DNA from: DASZHJ01 sp035581425
GTDB taxonomy: Bacteria; Pseudomonadota; Alphaproteobacteria; ATCC43930; CGMCC-115725
Assembly: GCA_035581425.1 (NCBI GenBank)
Contig: DATJVP010000025.1
Coordinates: 19,076 to 83,075 of the forward strand
Direction of reading: 5' to 3'
DNA: 64,000 nt
Shown: positions 44,736-53,587 of the stretch, piece by piece
Position numbering within the stretch: position 1 is the stretch's first letter
How the letters are laid out: each line of letters opens with the position of its first letter
Made by a program: the position numbers and the translations under genes
The notes under the pieces: model-generated
What the model saw: only the letters and a program-made list of their open reading frames with translations
What the model was told of the DNA's origin: nothing
Database searches by the model: none

Positions 44736-45269
44736 GTGAGGCGTCTTTACTGGTTGCTGCTCATCGTCGCGGTTCTCATGGGCACGCCCGTTGCCGCGCT
44801 GATCCTCAATAGCAGCATGGGCGCCTGGGATGCGACCGCCGTCGAGCATGACGGCAGCATCACCTACATGCGCTTCGACCCGAACATGCCGCCGCCGCAG
44901 TTCGTGCCGATCTATCCGGGCTCGCATGTCGTGCAATCGAGCTTTCTCGTCTCGAAGCAGGCGCCGAGCGGCGTCGGCCGGATGGAGCTCACCGCTGAAG
45001 GCTCGCTCGACGGGGTCCGGAGCTTCTACCGCTCACGCTTGGAGGCTGACGGCTTTGAAGTAAACGACGCCGGAACGCCCGGCCTCAACGCAGCGACCGC
45101 CGCCTATCTCGGCGTCGAGGACATAATCATTGCCAAGCGAAAGGCGACCGACGACTTCGTCTATGTCCAGATCGGAATCGAGGAGGGCAGCCTCGTGCAG
45201 TCGCGCCTGCTCGACCTGCGCTGGCGCAAGATCTCGGAGACGCAGGAGGAAAAGCCGAAGAGCCAGTGA
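44736..45269 (+). CDS. Membrane-anchored protein of unknown function
   Basis: A 177-residue protein from the GTG at 44736, which directly precedes a single N-terminal transmembrane helix (LYWLLLIVAVLMGTPVAALI). An earlier in-frame ATG (44640) would put a polar tail before this helix and is less likely. The extracytoplasmic part has no family I recognise; it includes FVPIYPGSHVVQSS and RSFYRSRLEADGFEV, reminiscent of small alpha/beta sensor-like domains. It is likely exported and anchored. Confidence 0.6.
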   Translation: MRRLYWLLLIVAVLMGTPVAALILNSSMGAWDATAVEHDGSITYMRFDPNMPPPQFVPIYPGSHVVQSSFLVSKQAPSGVGRMELTAEGSLDGVRSFYRSRLEADGFEVNDAGTPGLNAATAAYLGVEDIIIAKRKATDDFVYVQIGIEEGSLVQSRLLDLRWRKISETQEEKPKSQ

Positions 45270-45360
45270 GCTCTGCGCCCTCACCCTTGCCGCTGGAGCC
45301 TGCTGCCCTTACGCTCACACACAGTGAAGCGGAGGATGCTTCCAAGCCAAGGGTGCTTCT

Positions 45361-46179
45361 ATGACCGAGATCCTGCGCCCTCCAGAGGCCGCTGTCGCCG
45401 TCATCGAGGACGGCATGACAGTCGTGGTACCGCCGGATTATTCCGGGGTCGCAATGGAAGCGACGCGCGCGCTCATCCGGCGCGGCGTACGAAATCTTCA
45501 CCTGGTCACCTTGCCGGCCTCCTCGCTGCAAGCAGACCTGCTGATCGGCGCGGGCGCGCTCGCCTCCATTGAGACCTCCGCGGTCTCGCTCGGCGAGATG
45601 GGCGCGGGGCCGCGTTTCGCGGCGGCGGTGGCGGCGGGAACGATTGCGCTCAAGGACGCGACCTGCCCCGCGCTCCACGCCGCCGTGCAAGCCGCCGAGA
45701 AGGGCGTTCCCTTCATGCCGCTCCGCGGCGTCATCGGCTCCGATCTCCTGAAGGTGCGGCCGGATTGGAAGGTGATCGAGAATCCCTTCGCCGCAGATGA
45801 CCCGATCCTCCTCGTGCCCGCGATCAGGCCGGACGTTGCACTCTTCCACGCGCCCTTCGCGGACCGGCACGGCAACGTCTGGATCGGTAGGCGCCGCGAG
45901 CTCGTCACCATGGCGCACGCCTCCGTTCGCACCATCGCCACCGTCGAGGAGATCCGCGACGGAAATCTCCTCGAGGATGAAATCCTTGCGGGCGCGACGA
46001 TCCCGGCCTTTTACGTCGAGGCCGTCGCGGTTGCAAAGCATGGGACCTGGCCGCTCAAGTTCGGGGACCGTTTCGCCGAGGACACCGCGCACCTCCGCGA
46101 ATATATGCGCCTCGCGGCGACCGAGGAGGGCTTCCGCCAGTATCTCGACCTCCACGTCCTTCGGCGCCGCGCCGCCTGA
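45361..46179 (+). CDS. CoA-transferase family I, subunit A
   Basis: A 272-residue protein like the alpha subunits of glutaconate/3-oxoacid CoA-transferases (GctA, IpdA). It has MPLRGVIGSDLL and FHAPFADRHGNVWIG. With subunit B it would transfer CoA between acids or act as a hydrolase on a CoA thioester. It is 3 bases before the subunit B gene and is followed by a CaiB-type transferase and a thioesterase gene. Confidence 0.85.
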   Translation: MTEILRPPEAAVAVIEDGMTVVVPPDYSGVAMEATRALIRRGVRNLHLVTLPASSLQADLLIGAGALASIETSAVSLGEMGAGPRFAAAVAAGTIALKDATCPALHAAVQAAEKGVPFMPLRGVIGSDLLKVRPDWKVIENPFAADDPILLVPAIRPDVALFHAPFADRHGNVWIGRRRELVTMAHASVRTIATVEEIRDGNLLEDEILAGATIPAFYVEAVAVAKHGTWPLKFGDRFAEDTAHLREYMRLAATEEGFRQYLDLHVLRRRAA

Positions 46180-46182
46180 GCG

Positions 46183-46935
46183 ATGAGCGCCGACGGGATC
46201 AAGCCCGAGGAGGTCCTGATCGGCGTCGTGCTGCGCTTGCTCGAGGGCACGCGGCACGTCGCCATCGGCGCCAACTCGCCAATGCCTGCCGCCGCAGCCT
46301 TCCTTGCTCAGCGTCTAGGCGGTGGCCGGCCGCACGTCTCGCTACAGCAAAGCCCAAAGCATAATCTCTTTACCGACGGCGGCCGCGAGCTATTCGACGC
46401 CGCGGGCCAGGGGCGGATCGACGTCTTCTTCCTCTCGGGCGCGCAGATCGACGGCCACGGCAACATCAACCTCGTCGCGATCGGAGACTACGCGCGGCCG
46501 AAGGTGCGCTTTCCTGGCTCCTTCGGCTCGGCCTATCTCTACTTCGTTGTGCCGCGAGTGATTCTCTTCCGGACGGAGCACTCGCGCCGCACGCTGGTGC
46601 CGCAGGTCGATTTCGTGAGTGCGCCCGGCGTGAGTCCGCCCAACGTCTACCGCCGCGGTGGTCCGGTCGCGCTGGTGACGCCGCTCTGCCATTTCGCCTT
46701 CGACAAATCGCGCGCGCGCTTCCGCCTCGAGAGCGTGCATCCCGGGCACACCGTCGAGGAAGTATTGGACGTGACCGGCTTCGAGTTCGACCGACCGGCC
46801 GCGGTGCCGGTGACGCCTCTTCCCTCCCTGGAGGCACTCTATCTGCTGCGCGAGACCGTTGCGCAGGAGCTCTCCGCCCTCTATCCCCACTTCGCCGAGC
46901 GCGTCTTTGGCCTCGCGCCGCGCGCTGCAGAATGA
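46183..46935 (+). CDS. CoA-transferase family I, subunit B
   Basis: A 250-residue beta subunit (GctB/IpdB-like) with the typical IDVFFLSGAQIDGHGNINL segment. The catalytic glutamate that normally sits in a Q-S-E-N-G-type motif is not seen; the matching stretch reads QQSPKHN. A similar loss is known in IpdAB, which hydrolyses a ring rather than moving CoA, so the activity may not be CoA transfer. It forms an operon with subunit A. Confidence 0.82.
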   Translation: MSADGIKPEEVLIGVVLRLLEGTRHVAIGANSPMPAAAAFLAQRLGGGRPHVSLQQSPKHNLFTDGGRELFDAAGQGRIDVFFLSGAQIDGHGNINLVAIGDYARPKVRFPGSFGSAYLYFVVPRVILFRTEHSRRTLVPQVDFVSAPGVSPPNVYRRGGPVALVTPLCHFAFDKSRARFRLESVHPGHTVEEVLDVTGFEFDRPAAVPVTPLPSLEALYLLRETVAQELSALYPHFAERVFGLAPRAAE

Positions 46936-46945
46936 CGGAAGGATC

Positions 46946-48163
46946 ATGACCGAAACGACCAATCCCGGCGCGCTCGCGGGCATCAAGGTGATCGACCTCA
47001 CCCGCGTCCTCGGCGGCCCCTACTGCACGCAAATGCTCGGCGATCACGGCGCCGAGGTGATCAAGATCGAGCCGCCGCAGGGCGATGAGACCCGGACTTG
47101 GGGCCCGCCCTTCCAGGGCGACGCCGCCTCCTATTTCATTGGAGTCAATCGCAACAAGCGCGGCGTTGCGCTCGATCTCTCACGACCGGAAGGGCGCGCG
47201 GTACTGTTCCGCTTGCTCGCGAGCGCGGACGTGTTGATCGAGAATTTCAAGACCGGCACGCTGGAGCGCTGGGGCATGGGCTATGAGCCCGTGCTCAGAG
47301 ATCGCTTCCCGCGGCTCATTCACTGTCGCGTCTCCGGTTTCGGCGCGGACGGGCCGCTCGGCGGATATCCAGGCTATGACGCGGTGGTTCAGGGGATGGC
47401 TGGCCTCATGAGTCTCAATGGAGAACCCGAGGGCGCGCCGGTGCGCGTGGGCGTCCCCGTCGTCGATCTCGCGACGGGCATGAACGCCTCGATCGCGATC
47501 CTGCTCGCGCTCCAGGAGCGTCAGCGCTCCGGCCGCGGCCAGCTCGTGGAGGTGACACTCTTCGACAGCGCGGTCGCGCTCCTTCATCCCTATACCGCGA
47601 ACTGGTTCCTGTCGGGAAAGCCACCCGCACGTACTGGAAACCAGCATCCGAATGTAAGCCCCTACGACCAGTACCGCACGAAGACGAAGCGCATCTTCGT
47701 CGCCGTCGGCAACGACAGGCAGTTCCAGCGTTTCTGCGCGGAAATCGGGCGGCCCGAGCTCGTGAACGATCCCCGATTTCGCAGCAATGCCGACCGCGTC
47801 ACCAACCGCGCCGCGCTCCGGGCGGAGTTGGAGGCGATCCTCGCCTCGATCGACGGCGAGGCACTCGCGATGACGCTTCTCGAGAAGGGCGTTCCCGCGG
47901 GACCGGTGCTCGACGTCCCGGATGTCGTCTCTCATCCGCACACGCGCCACCGCGGCATGGTGATCGAGCGCGGTGCCTATCGCGGCGTCGGAAATCCCGT
48001 GAAGCTCTCGCGGACGCCGATGAGCGTCCGCGAGACGCCGCCCGCCTTCGGCTCCGCAACGCGCGAGGTGCTCGCGGAATCCGGCTTCACGCAATCCGAG
48101 ATCGACTCGCTCTTCGCCTCCGGTGTCGCCATGGAGACGCCGCGCAAGGCTGCGGCGGAATGA
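46946..48163 (+). CDS. CaiB/BaiF-family (class III) CoA-transferase
   Basis: A 405-residue class III CoA-transferase. It has GIKVIDLTRVLGGPYCTQMLGD cut by the usual N-terminal layout, VEVTLFDSAVAL, and the catalytic aspartate in GYPGYDAVVQGMAG (about residue 140). It moves CoA onto an organic acid. The ATG at 46946 is the conserved start, 10 bases after subunit B. Its stop overlaps the thioesterase start (ATGA). Confidence 0.92.
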   Translation: MTETTNPGALAGIKVIDLTRVLGGPYCTQMLGDHGAEVIKIEPPQGDETRTWGPPFQGDAASYFIGVNRNKRGVALDLSRPEGRAVLFRLLASADVLIENFKTGTLERWGMGYEPVLRDRFPRLIHCRVSGFGADGPLGGYPGYDAVVQGMAGLMSLNGEPEGAPVRVGVPVVDLATGMNASIAILLALQERQRSGRGQLVEVTLFDSAVALLHPYTANWFLSGKPPARTGNQHPNVSPYDQYRTKTKRIFVAVGNDRQFQRFCAEIGRPELVNDPRFRSNADRVTNRAALRAELEAILASIDGEALAMTLLEKGVPAGPVLDVPDVVSHPHTRHRGMVIERGAYRGVGNPVKLSRTPMSVRETPPAFGSATREVLAESGFTQSEIDSLFASGVAMETPRKAAAE

Positions 48164-48606
48164 TGGGCGCCGATGAGCGCGCGCTCCCGCCCGCGACGGA
48201 ACGCACCTCCTACTCCGTCTGGGCGCGCGACCGGCTGCGCTTTTCCGACACGGACCTCCAGGGACACATCAACAACGCGGTCTTCGCGACCTTTTGCGAG
48301 ACTGGGCGCGTGAGTTTTCTCTTTGACGAGAAGCTGGACCTTCGAGGGCCGGGGGCGAGCTTCGTGATCGCGCGGCTGGAACTCGACTATCGAGCCGAAC
48401 TCTTCTACCCCGGCGAAGTCGAGATCGGGACACGCGTCCTTCACATCGGGCGGACTTCGTTCCGCTTGGGCCAAGGCATTTTCAGCGGCGACGCCTGCGC
48501 AGCCACCGGGGAATCGGTCCTGGTCCTGATGGACGACGGGACGCGCAAACCGAAACCGCTGACCCCGCAACTCCGCACTTGGCTCGAGGGGCGGCTCGCG
48601 CGCTAG
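48160..48606 (+). CDS. 4-hydroxybenzoyl-CoA-type thioesterase
   Basis: A 148-residue hot-dog-fold acyl-CoA thioesterase with RLRFSDTDLQGHINNAVF, whose first Asp is the usual catalytic position. It would release CoA from an acyl-CoA made by the upstream enzymes. It ends the CoA operon; the opposite-strand glutathione transferase gene overlaps its end by 4 bases. Confidence 0.85.
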   Translation: MMGADERALPPATERTSYSVWARDRLRFSDTDLQGHINNAVFATFCETGRVSFLFDEKLDLRGPGASFVIARLELDYRAELFYPGEVEIGTRVLHIGRTSFRLGQGIFSGDACAATGESVLVLMDDGTRKPKPLTPQLRTWLEGRLAR

Positions 48607-49298
48607 ACCGGGTAGCCCTTGCTCCCGCGGGCGAGGCCGTCATAGAGATCGAGCATGCGTTCACGCCAGGCATGTACGGGATCGCCGGGTTCCAGCAGCT
48701 TGAAGTCGCTGATGTTGCGCGCCCACTGGAATCCGCCGAAGACGATGTAGTCGCCGTAAAGCGGGCTTTCGCCGCCGATGAAGGGTTGCGCCTCGAGCAC
48801 GCTACGCAACGGCTGCAGAGCTTGGCGGAAGCCTGCGAGGCGCTCCTCACGTCCCTCCTGCACCGCCTCCAGGCTCGCGCCAAAGCGCTCCTCGCGCGAC
48901 TTCCGGAAGTAATCCTTGTCGCGGGCATCGACGTGTTTCCAGATGTCGAGCAGCAGGAGGCGCACCAGCATGGGATGCAGCACCGTGTCGCCCCAGCCCT
49001 GCACGAAGCGAGTCGCCGCCCGCCCGGCGGGCCCGCCGAAAAGCGAGGGACGATCCGGATATGCAGCCTCCAGGTAGTCCGCGATCGCGAGGGAATCGCT
49101 GACCCATTTGCCGCCATCGACGATCACGGGCACGCGGCCCTGCTTCGAGGGTGCGATCGCCTCCTTCTCCGTGAAGCGCCACGGCACGGTCTCGACGGCG
49201 AGCCCCTTGTGCGCGAGCGCCATGCGAGTACGCCAGCAGAACGGACTGAAGCGGCGGTCTGCCTCCGCGCCCGCGAGATCGTAAAGGGTGATCGTCAT
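48603..49298 (-). CDS. Glutathione S-transferase family protein
   Basis: A 231-residue protein with a thioredoxin-like N-terminal domain (ITLYDLAGAEADRRFSPFCW in part, RVPVIVDGGKWVSDSLAIADYLE) and an all-helical C-terminal domain. The active-site position is in FSPFCWR. The fold is used for glutathione conjugation, dehalogenation or isomerisation; the substrate is unknown. Confidence 0.87.
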   Translation of the reverse strand: MTITLYDLAGAEADRRFSPFCWRTRMALAHKGLAVETVPWRFTEKEAIAPSKQGRVPVIVDGGKWVSDSLAIADYLEAAYPDRPSLFGGPAGRAATRFVQGWGDTVLHPMLVRLLLLDIWKHVDARDKDYFRKSREERFGASLEAVQEGREERLAGFRQALQPLRSVLEAQPFIGGESPLYGDYIVFGGFQWARNISDFKLLEPGDPVHAWRERMLDLYDGLARGSKGYPV

Positions 49299-49354
49299 GC
49301 CTCTCCCCGTCGCAATGCGGCTTCCGTTATGGCGCTCCGCGGAGATGGGTCAAA

Positions 49355-50188
49355 TCACGCTAAAGCGAGCCGATCGCTCGCCTCCCAAAGTCGTCGCGCC
49401 GCGTCGTCGTCGCGCGCGGCGGTCGAAGGCGTCGCGGCCTTGAGATCGAAGAAATATTCGCCGCTCACGTCCCCGAGGCCGGGCGCGCTCGCGAGATGAA
49501 TCAGGGTCTCCGCGCCCTTCTCCGGCGTCCGGGCCGTGAGGAGTTTCGCGATGCCGATGCCGAAGCGAAAGAGGCCGCGGTTGTTGTCGCCGAACCGGCT
49601 TGCGACGAAGCCGGGATGTAGGCAATTCGCGGTGATGCCGCTCCCGGCAAGGCGGCGCGCGAGTTCGCGCGTGAACAGAATGTTCGCGAGCTTCGAGCGC
49701 CGATAAGCCTTCCAGCCGCTATAGCCGCGCTCGAGATTGAAATCGTCGAAATCCAGCACCGCGCCCACATGAGCCCCCGATGCGACGTTGACGATGCGCG
49801 AGCCGCGGGAGAGGCACGGGCGGAGCTCTCGGGTCAGCACGAAATAAGCGAGGTGATTGAGCGCGAAGGTGCGCTCGATCCCGTCCTCGGTGAGAACGCG
49901 CCGCTGGAACAGGGCACCTGCGTTGTTAATGAGGACGTCGATCCCCGGATATGCCGCCGCTAGCTCCCGTCCGAGCCGGCGCATCTCGGAGAGGCGCGAG
50001 AGATCCGCGAGATGCATGGCAGCGCGGAGGTCCATGACGCGCCCGCGCAACCGCGCCAACGCCGCCGCGGACCGGCTCGCGTCATGCCCGACGAGCGCGA
50101 GCCGCGCTCCCCTTCGCGCAAGCGCTTCCGCCGCCGCGAGCCCGATGCCGGACGAGGCGCCGGTAATGACGCAGAGCTTGTCTCGCAC
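49355..50188 (-). CDS. Short-chain dehydrogenase/reductase, retinol dehydrogenase-like
   Basis: A 277-residue Rossmann-fold oxidoreductase with cofactor loop TGASSGIG (residues 9-16), NNAG, the active-site serine after IVNVASGAH, and the Y-x-x-x-K motif in YRRSKLANILF. It resembles the RDH/WWOX group acting on hydrophobic alcohols or ketones. The start is GTG. The substrate is unknown. Confidence 0.88.
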   Translation of the reverse strand: MRDKLCVITGASSGIGLAAAEALARRGARLALVGHDASRSAAALARLRGRVMDLRAAMHLADLSRLSEMRRLGRELAAAYPGIDVLINNAGALFQRRVLTEDGIERTFALNHLAYFVLTRELRPCLSRGSRIVNVASGAHVGAVLDFDDFNLERGYSGWKAYRRSKLANILFTRELARRLAGSGITANCLHPGFVASRFGDNNRGLFRFGIGIAKLLTARTPEKGAETLIHLASAPGLGDVSGEYFFDLKAATPSTAARDDDAARRLWEASDRLALA

Positions 50189-50223
50189 GATGCCCGCTCC
50201 GCCTTCGTGCGGCGGCGGCGCGC

Positions 50224-50721
50224 TCAGCCGGAAATGCGCGAGCGGATCGTCTGCAGCAGCGAAGCCGTAGGCTGGCCATCGACGGGGATGCCCGCGTCCT
50301 GCTGGAACTGGCGAATCGCCGTTTCCGTCTTCGAGCCGTATTGCCCGTCGGCGGGGCCCGGATCGTAACCGAGCTTCTGCAATCCGGCCTGAATGTCGCG
50401 CACGGTCGCGCCGTCATAGCCAGCGCCGGGCTGCGTGCTCGCGGTCTGGCCGCCAGCAGAGGAGGAGGAGCTGCCCCGCCAGACCGGCTTACCGAGATTG
50501 ACCTGACTCGAGTCCGTGAGCACGCCTGCGGTCCCGCCGACTGCGCCCCCGATAAGGGCGCCACCCACGGGGCCGATCCCGGTGACGGCGCCGATCACCG
50601 CGCCGCCTGCCGCGCCGATGCCCGCGCCGCTCAAGGCGCGATCCTCGGTCGTGTCTCCGCATGCGGCCAGCGCCAATGGCATGCCGACCGCGAAAAACAG
50701 CATCTGAAGTTTCCTGCTCAT
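50224..50721 (-). CDS. Glycine-zipper lipoprotein with peptidoglycan-binding domain
   Basis: A 165-residue lipoprotein. The lipobox is LAAC (Cys 20), followed by a glycine-zipper segment (about 33-70, GAAGGAVIGAVTG and repeats) and a C-terminal PG_binding_1 domain (about 105-160: DIQAGLQKLGYDPGPADGQ in part, TETAIRQFQQDAGIPVDG). It probably ties the outer membrane to peptidoglycan. The ATG at 50721 is chosen. Confidence 0.85.
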   Translation of the reverse strand: MSRKLQMLFFAVGMPLALAACGDTTEDRALSGAGIGAAGGAVIGAVTGIGPVGGALIGGAVGGTAGVLTDSSQVNLGKPVWRGSSSSSAGGQTASTQPGAGYDGATVRDIQAGLQKLGYDPGPADGQYGSKTETAIRQFQQDAGIPVDGQPTASLLQTIRSRISG

Positions 50722-50847
50722 TTTTATCCTCGCGCAAAGGATCATGCGCGCGATCTTATACGAAAAATCGCGCGCGTGAATCCCCCGCGCGCGGCCTAAA
50801 TTTTGACACGGAGTCGCCGTGATCTCGCCATCGCGACTCGCGGGCGC

Positions 50848-51486
50848 TCAGGGCGCGCGCCGGCGAACGAAGTCCATCCAGTTGTCCTTCGGAGCGGTGC
50901 AGGCCTCGTCATCGCCCGTCGATGTCGCGCGAATCGCGACGCCGCCGAAATTCCAGAGCTTGCGCCAGCGCGCGAGATCCTCGAGCACTTGCTCGCGCAC
51001 GCGCCGCTCGATGCGCCGGCGCAACAGCGCCTTCACCACGGTGAGATAGAAGAGCACGCTCGCGCCCGCCACGCCCAAACCGATCTTGTAGCCGAACCAG
51101 TACCAAAGTGCCGCGGTCAGCACCAAGAGCCCGTAGACCCATTGGTTGCTCTCGGCCTCGAAGGCGACCGGGCTATCCATGTGCATGAGCCGCTTGAGAT
51201 CGAGGTCGAGCGCGACCTTGCCTTCCTCGTTCAGGCGCCGGAGCCGTGCAAAGAGCATCTCCGCGGTATCTCCGGCCTCCGGCGGAATCTCGACCGAGCG
51301 AACCGGCTTCCGCGCGAGCGGTGCCGCCGGCCGCGGGGGCGCCGCGGGCGCGGGCGATGCAGTGACGTTCGGCCTCGTCATCGAGGGCTGAATGGTGGCT
51401 GCGGGCCGGAGCCAATTCCCGAGCTCGTGCGCGGGTCGTGCCTTGGCATCGGACCCGGAGAGATCCTCGGTTTTCCTATCGCTCAT
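50848..51486 (-). CDS. Hypothetical membrane protein
   Basis: A 212-residue protein with a disordered Pro/Ala-rich N terminus (about 1-65), a helical region, and two close hydrophobic segments (about 116-150, WVYGLLVLTAALWYWFGYKI region) followed by an Arg-rich helix. It looks like a 2TM-type inner-membrane protein; no function can be given. The ATG at 51486 is chosen. Confidence 0.6.
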   Translation of the reverse strand: MSDRKTEDLSGSDAKARPAHELGNWLRPAATIQPSMTRPNVTASPAPAAPPRPAAPLARKPVRSVEIPPEAGDTAEMLFARLRRLNEEGKVALDLDLKRLMHMDSPVAFEAESNQWVYGLLVLTAALWYWFGYKIGLGVAGASVLFYLTVVKALLRRRIERRVREQVLEDLARWRKLWNFGGVAIRATSTGDDEACTAPKDNWMDFVRRRAP

Positions 51487-51558
51487 GCTGGGTAGGGCGG
51501 CGGCATTGCGGGGGAGCCTATAGCACAATTCGCGGCTCGGGAGCGAAATCCGCGGGGC

Positions 51559-52086
51559 TCACAGCAACCCCGCGCCACCGAGCGCACCTGCAAGTGCCAG
51601 TACCCAGAGCGCGTTGACACGCGTCGCAAGCGAGATCGCGGCCGTTATCGCCGTCACGAGATAGGCGCGCCAGCTGTGATCGGCCGCGCCCGTGAGGACG
51701 TAGGCGCTGGCAAGGACGAGCCCGACGGTGACGGGCGCGAGGCCGGCCTCGACGTCGCGCCGCCAGCGCGCGTGGCGATAGCGATCCCAGATATGAGAGA
51801 CCGCGTAAACGAGGAGGCAGGATGGCACGCACATCGCCGCAGTCGCGACGAAGGCACCCGGAAGGCCCGCGGCTTCCCAGCCAATCAAGGTCGAGATGAG
51901 CATGTTGGGCCCGGGCGCCGCGCGCACAATCGCGTAAATATTCGCGAATTCGCCATCGCTCATCCAGCCGCCGACCTCAACCGCCTGGCGGTGCATCTCC
52001 GGCACGACGGTATTGGCACCCCCCACCGCGACGAGCGAGAGCGAGGCAAAGAGCGCCGCGAGCTCCCAGAGCGAGGCTGTCTTCAT
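51559..52086 (-). CDS. chrA: Chromate transporter, second half-size subunit
   Basis: A 175-residue short-chain CHR protein with about five transmembrane helices. The signature elements are VGGANTVVPEMHRQAV and RAAPGPNML. Paired half-size ChrA proteins export chromate or related anions. The start overlaps the stop of the partner gene (ATGA). Confidence 0.88.
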   Translation of the reverse strand: MKTASLWELAALFASLSLVAVGGANTVVPEMHRQAVEVGGWMSDGEFANIYAIVRAAPGPNMLISTLIGWEAAGLPGAFVATAAMCVPSCLLVYAVSHIWDRYRHARWRRDVEAGLAPVTVGLVLASAYVLTGAADHSWRAYLVTAITAAISLATRVNALWVLALAGALGGAGLL

Positions 52087-52640
52087 CCGCGTCTCCAGGC
52101 AACCGCTATGCTGAGCGGCGCCAGCACGACGATGACCGGAAGGATCGGCCAGCGCAGGAGACCCGTCGCGAGCGCTGCCATCAACGAGAAGGCGACGGAG
52201 CGAGGGACGCGCGCGAAGGTGCCGGCCATCTGCAATCCCATCGCCCAGACGAGCCCCGCCGCCGCCGCAGAGATGCCGCCGAGGATGCGGTCGATCTCCG
52301 GTAGTCGGCCATAGCGCGCATAGAGGACGCCGAGGCCCAGCACGATCAGGAACGGCGCCACGACCAAGCCTGCGAAGGCGCTGAGGGCGCCCGCCGGTCC
52401 GCGGAAGCGTCGTCCCACCACGATCGAGAGGTTGACGACGTTGGGACCCGGGAGGAATTGACAGAGGCTTAAGGCGTCCACGAACTCCCGGTCACTGAGC
52501 CAGCGCCGCTCGCCCACGAGCGTGCGCCGCGCCCATGGCAGCGTGCCGCCGAAGCCGGAGAGAGTGATACGGAGGAAAGCGGCGAAGAGCGCACCCAGCG
52601 ATATTCGCTCGGTGCTCTCTTTCGCCACCTCGTCCTTCAT
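52083..52640 (-). CDS. chrA: Chromate transporter, first half-size subunit
   Basis: A 185-residue short-chain CHR protein, the partner of the following gene. It has LSGFGGTLPWARRTLV, a WLSDREFVD helix and LCQFLPGPNVVNLS. In the classic ChrA these halves are fused. The ATG at 52640 is preferred; an earlier in-frame start adds 36 non-hydrophobic residues. Confidence 0.88.
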   Translation of the reverse strand: MKDEVAKESTERISLGALFAAFLRITLSGFGGTLPWARRTLVGERRWLSDREFVDALSLCQFLPGPNVVNLSIVVGRRFRGPAGALSAFAGLVVAPFLIVLGLGVLYARYGRLPEIDRILGGISAAAAGLVWAMGLQMAGTFARVPRSVAFSLMAALATGLLRWPILPVIVVLAPLSIAVAWRRG

Positions 52641-52800
52641 GTCGTGCAAATCCGGATGGGCTCGCTGGTGTGAGATGCGTGCCTTAGCACGGGCCGAACG
52701 GAGGCGGCAATCCGTGACCGAGGTTTGGGCGGCTTGACCGCATCGCATGGCTTCCCGGTACTATGCGCCGCCAGCCCACGCCGCGCCTTCGACGAGAGAG

Positions 52801-53370
52801 ATGAGCGACAGCGCCCCCGATCGCCTTCCCCAGCCCGCGCTCGTCGCCGTCGTTACGAAGTTCCGCGGGCCGCATCGACTTTTCTCGAACATGTTCCGCG
52901 CGCCCGTCGCTTGGGGTGACGACGTGACGGCGCCGCGCCTCTGGGCCTGCAATGAGCTTCCCTACGTGCTCGCGAAAACACGCTCCCCGGAGGAGCGCGC
53001 GCAGGGCCTCGCGGTCTTCGAGCGCGTGGAGGTCCGGGATCCGGAGAAGGCGGGCATGGCAGTGAGGCATTGGGGAAAGCGGTTGGTGCTGCGGCCCGAT
53101 TGGGACGCGCTGAAGCGTGAGGTCATGCTAGCGCTCGTCCGAGACAAATTCGCGCGCAATCGCGCGCTCGGCGAGGCGCTTCTTTCGACCGGCGACGGCC
53201 TCATCGAGGAAGGCAATACCTGGGGCGACATCTACTGGGGAATCGCGCGGCGCAGTGTTCCCGAGCGCGGCATCCGCGTGGGCGACGGTGAGAACCATCT
53301 CGGCAGAATCATGATGCAAGTTCGCGCGGAGCTTCGCCGCGGCGAACGACATCTGGCGCTGCCGCTCTGA
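52801..53370 (+). CDS. NADAR-family N-glycosidase-like protein
   Basis: A 189-residue protein of the NADAR (YbiA-like) superfamily, with FRGPHRLFSNMFRAPVAW, GNTWGDIYWG and GENHLGRIMMQVRAELR. Known members cleave N-glycosidic bonds, for example in riboflavin intermediates, and some remove ADP-ribose from guanine in nucleic acids. No DarT-type toxin gene is adjacent. The ATG at 52801 is chosen because it begins just before the family core. Confidence 0.85.
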   Translation: MSDSAPDRLPQPALVAVVTKFRGPHRLFSNMFRAPVAWGDDVTAPRLWACNELPYVLAKTRSPEERAQGLAVFERVEVRDPEKAGMAVRHWGKRLVLRPDWDALKREVMLALVRDKFARNRALGEALLSTGDGLIEEGNTWGDIYWGIARRSVPERGIRVGDGENHLGRIMMQVRAELRRGERHLALPL

Positions 53371-53398
53371 TCGATTTGCAACCCGAGAGGACTTTACG

Positions 53399-53566
53399 AT
53401 GCAAACAACCATCCGCTACGAACGCGGCCTGGGTTACGGCCTGAGCTTCGGAAACGCACTCGCCATCGCAATTGGCTGGTCGCAGACGCACAGTGTGCTC
53501 TGGACCATCCTCGACGGCATCCTGAGCTGGCTCTATGTTATTTACTACGTCCTTTTCCTGACTTGA
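53399..53566 (+). CDS. 55-residue membrane protein, unknown
   Basis: A short gene with a good ribosome-binding site (GAGAGG, 53385-53390, 8 bases before the ATG). The product has two hydrophobic stretches (about 15-27 and 34-54, ending WLYVIYYVLFLT). No family is recognised. It lies between the NADAR gene (28 bases upstream) and the hydrolase gene (21 bases downstream), all on the same strand. Confidence 0.6.
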   Translation: MQTTIRYERGLGYGLSFGNALAIAIGWSQTHSVLWTILDGILSWLYVIYYVLFLT

Positions 53567-53587
53567 ACCCGCAGAGGATACCGCCCC

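Noticed and set aside
46859..46945. Longer start for the CaiB-type gene
   Set aside because: Overlaps the end of subunit B and precedes the conserved N terminus without similarity.
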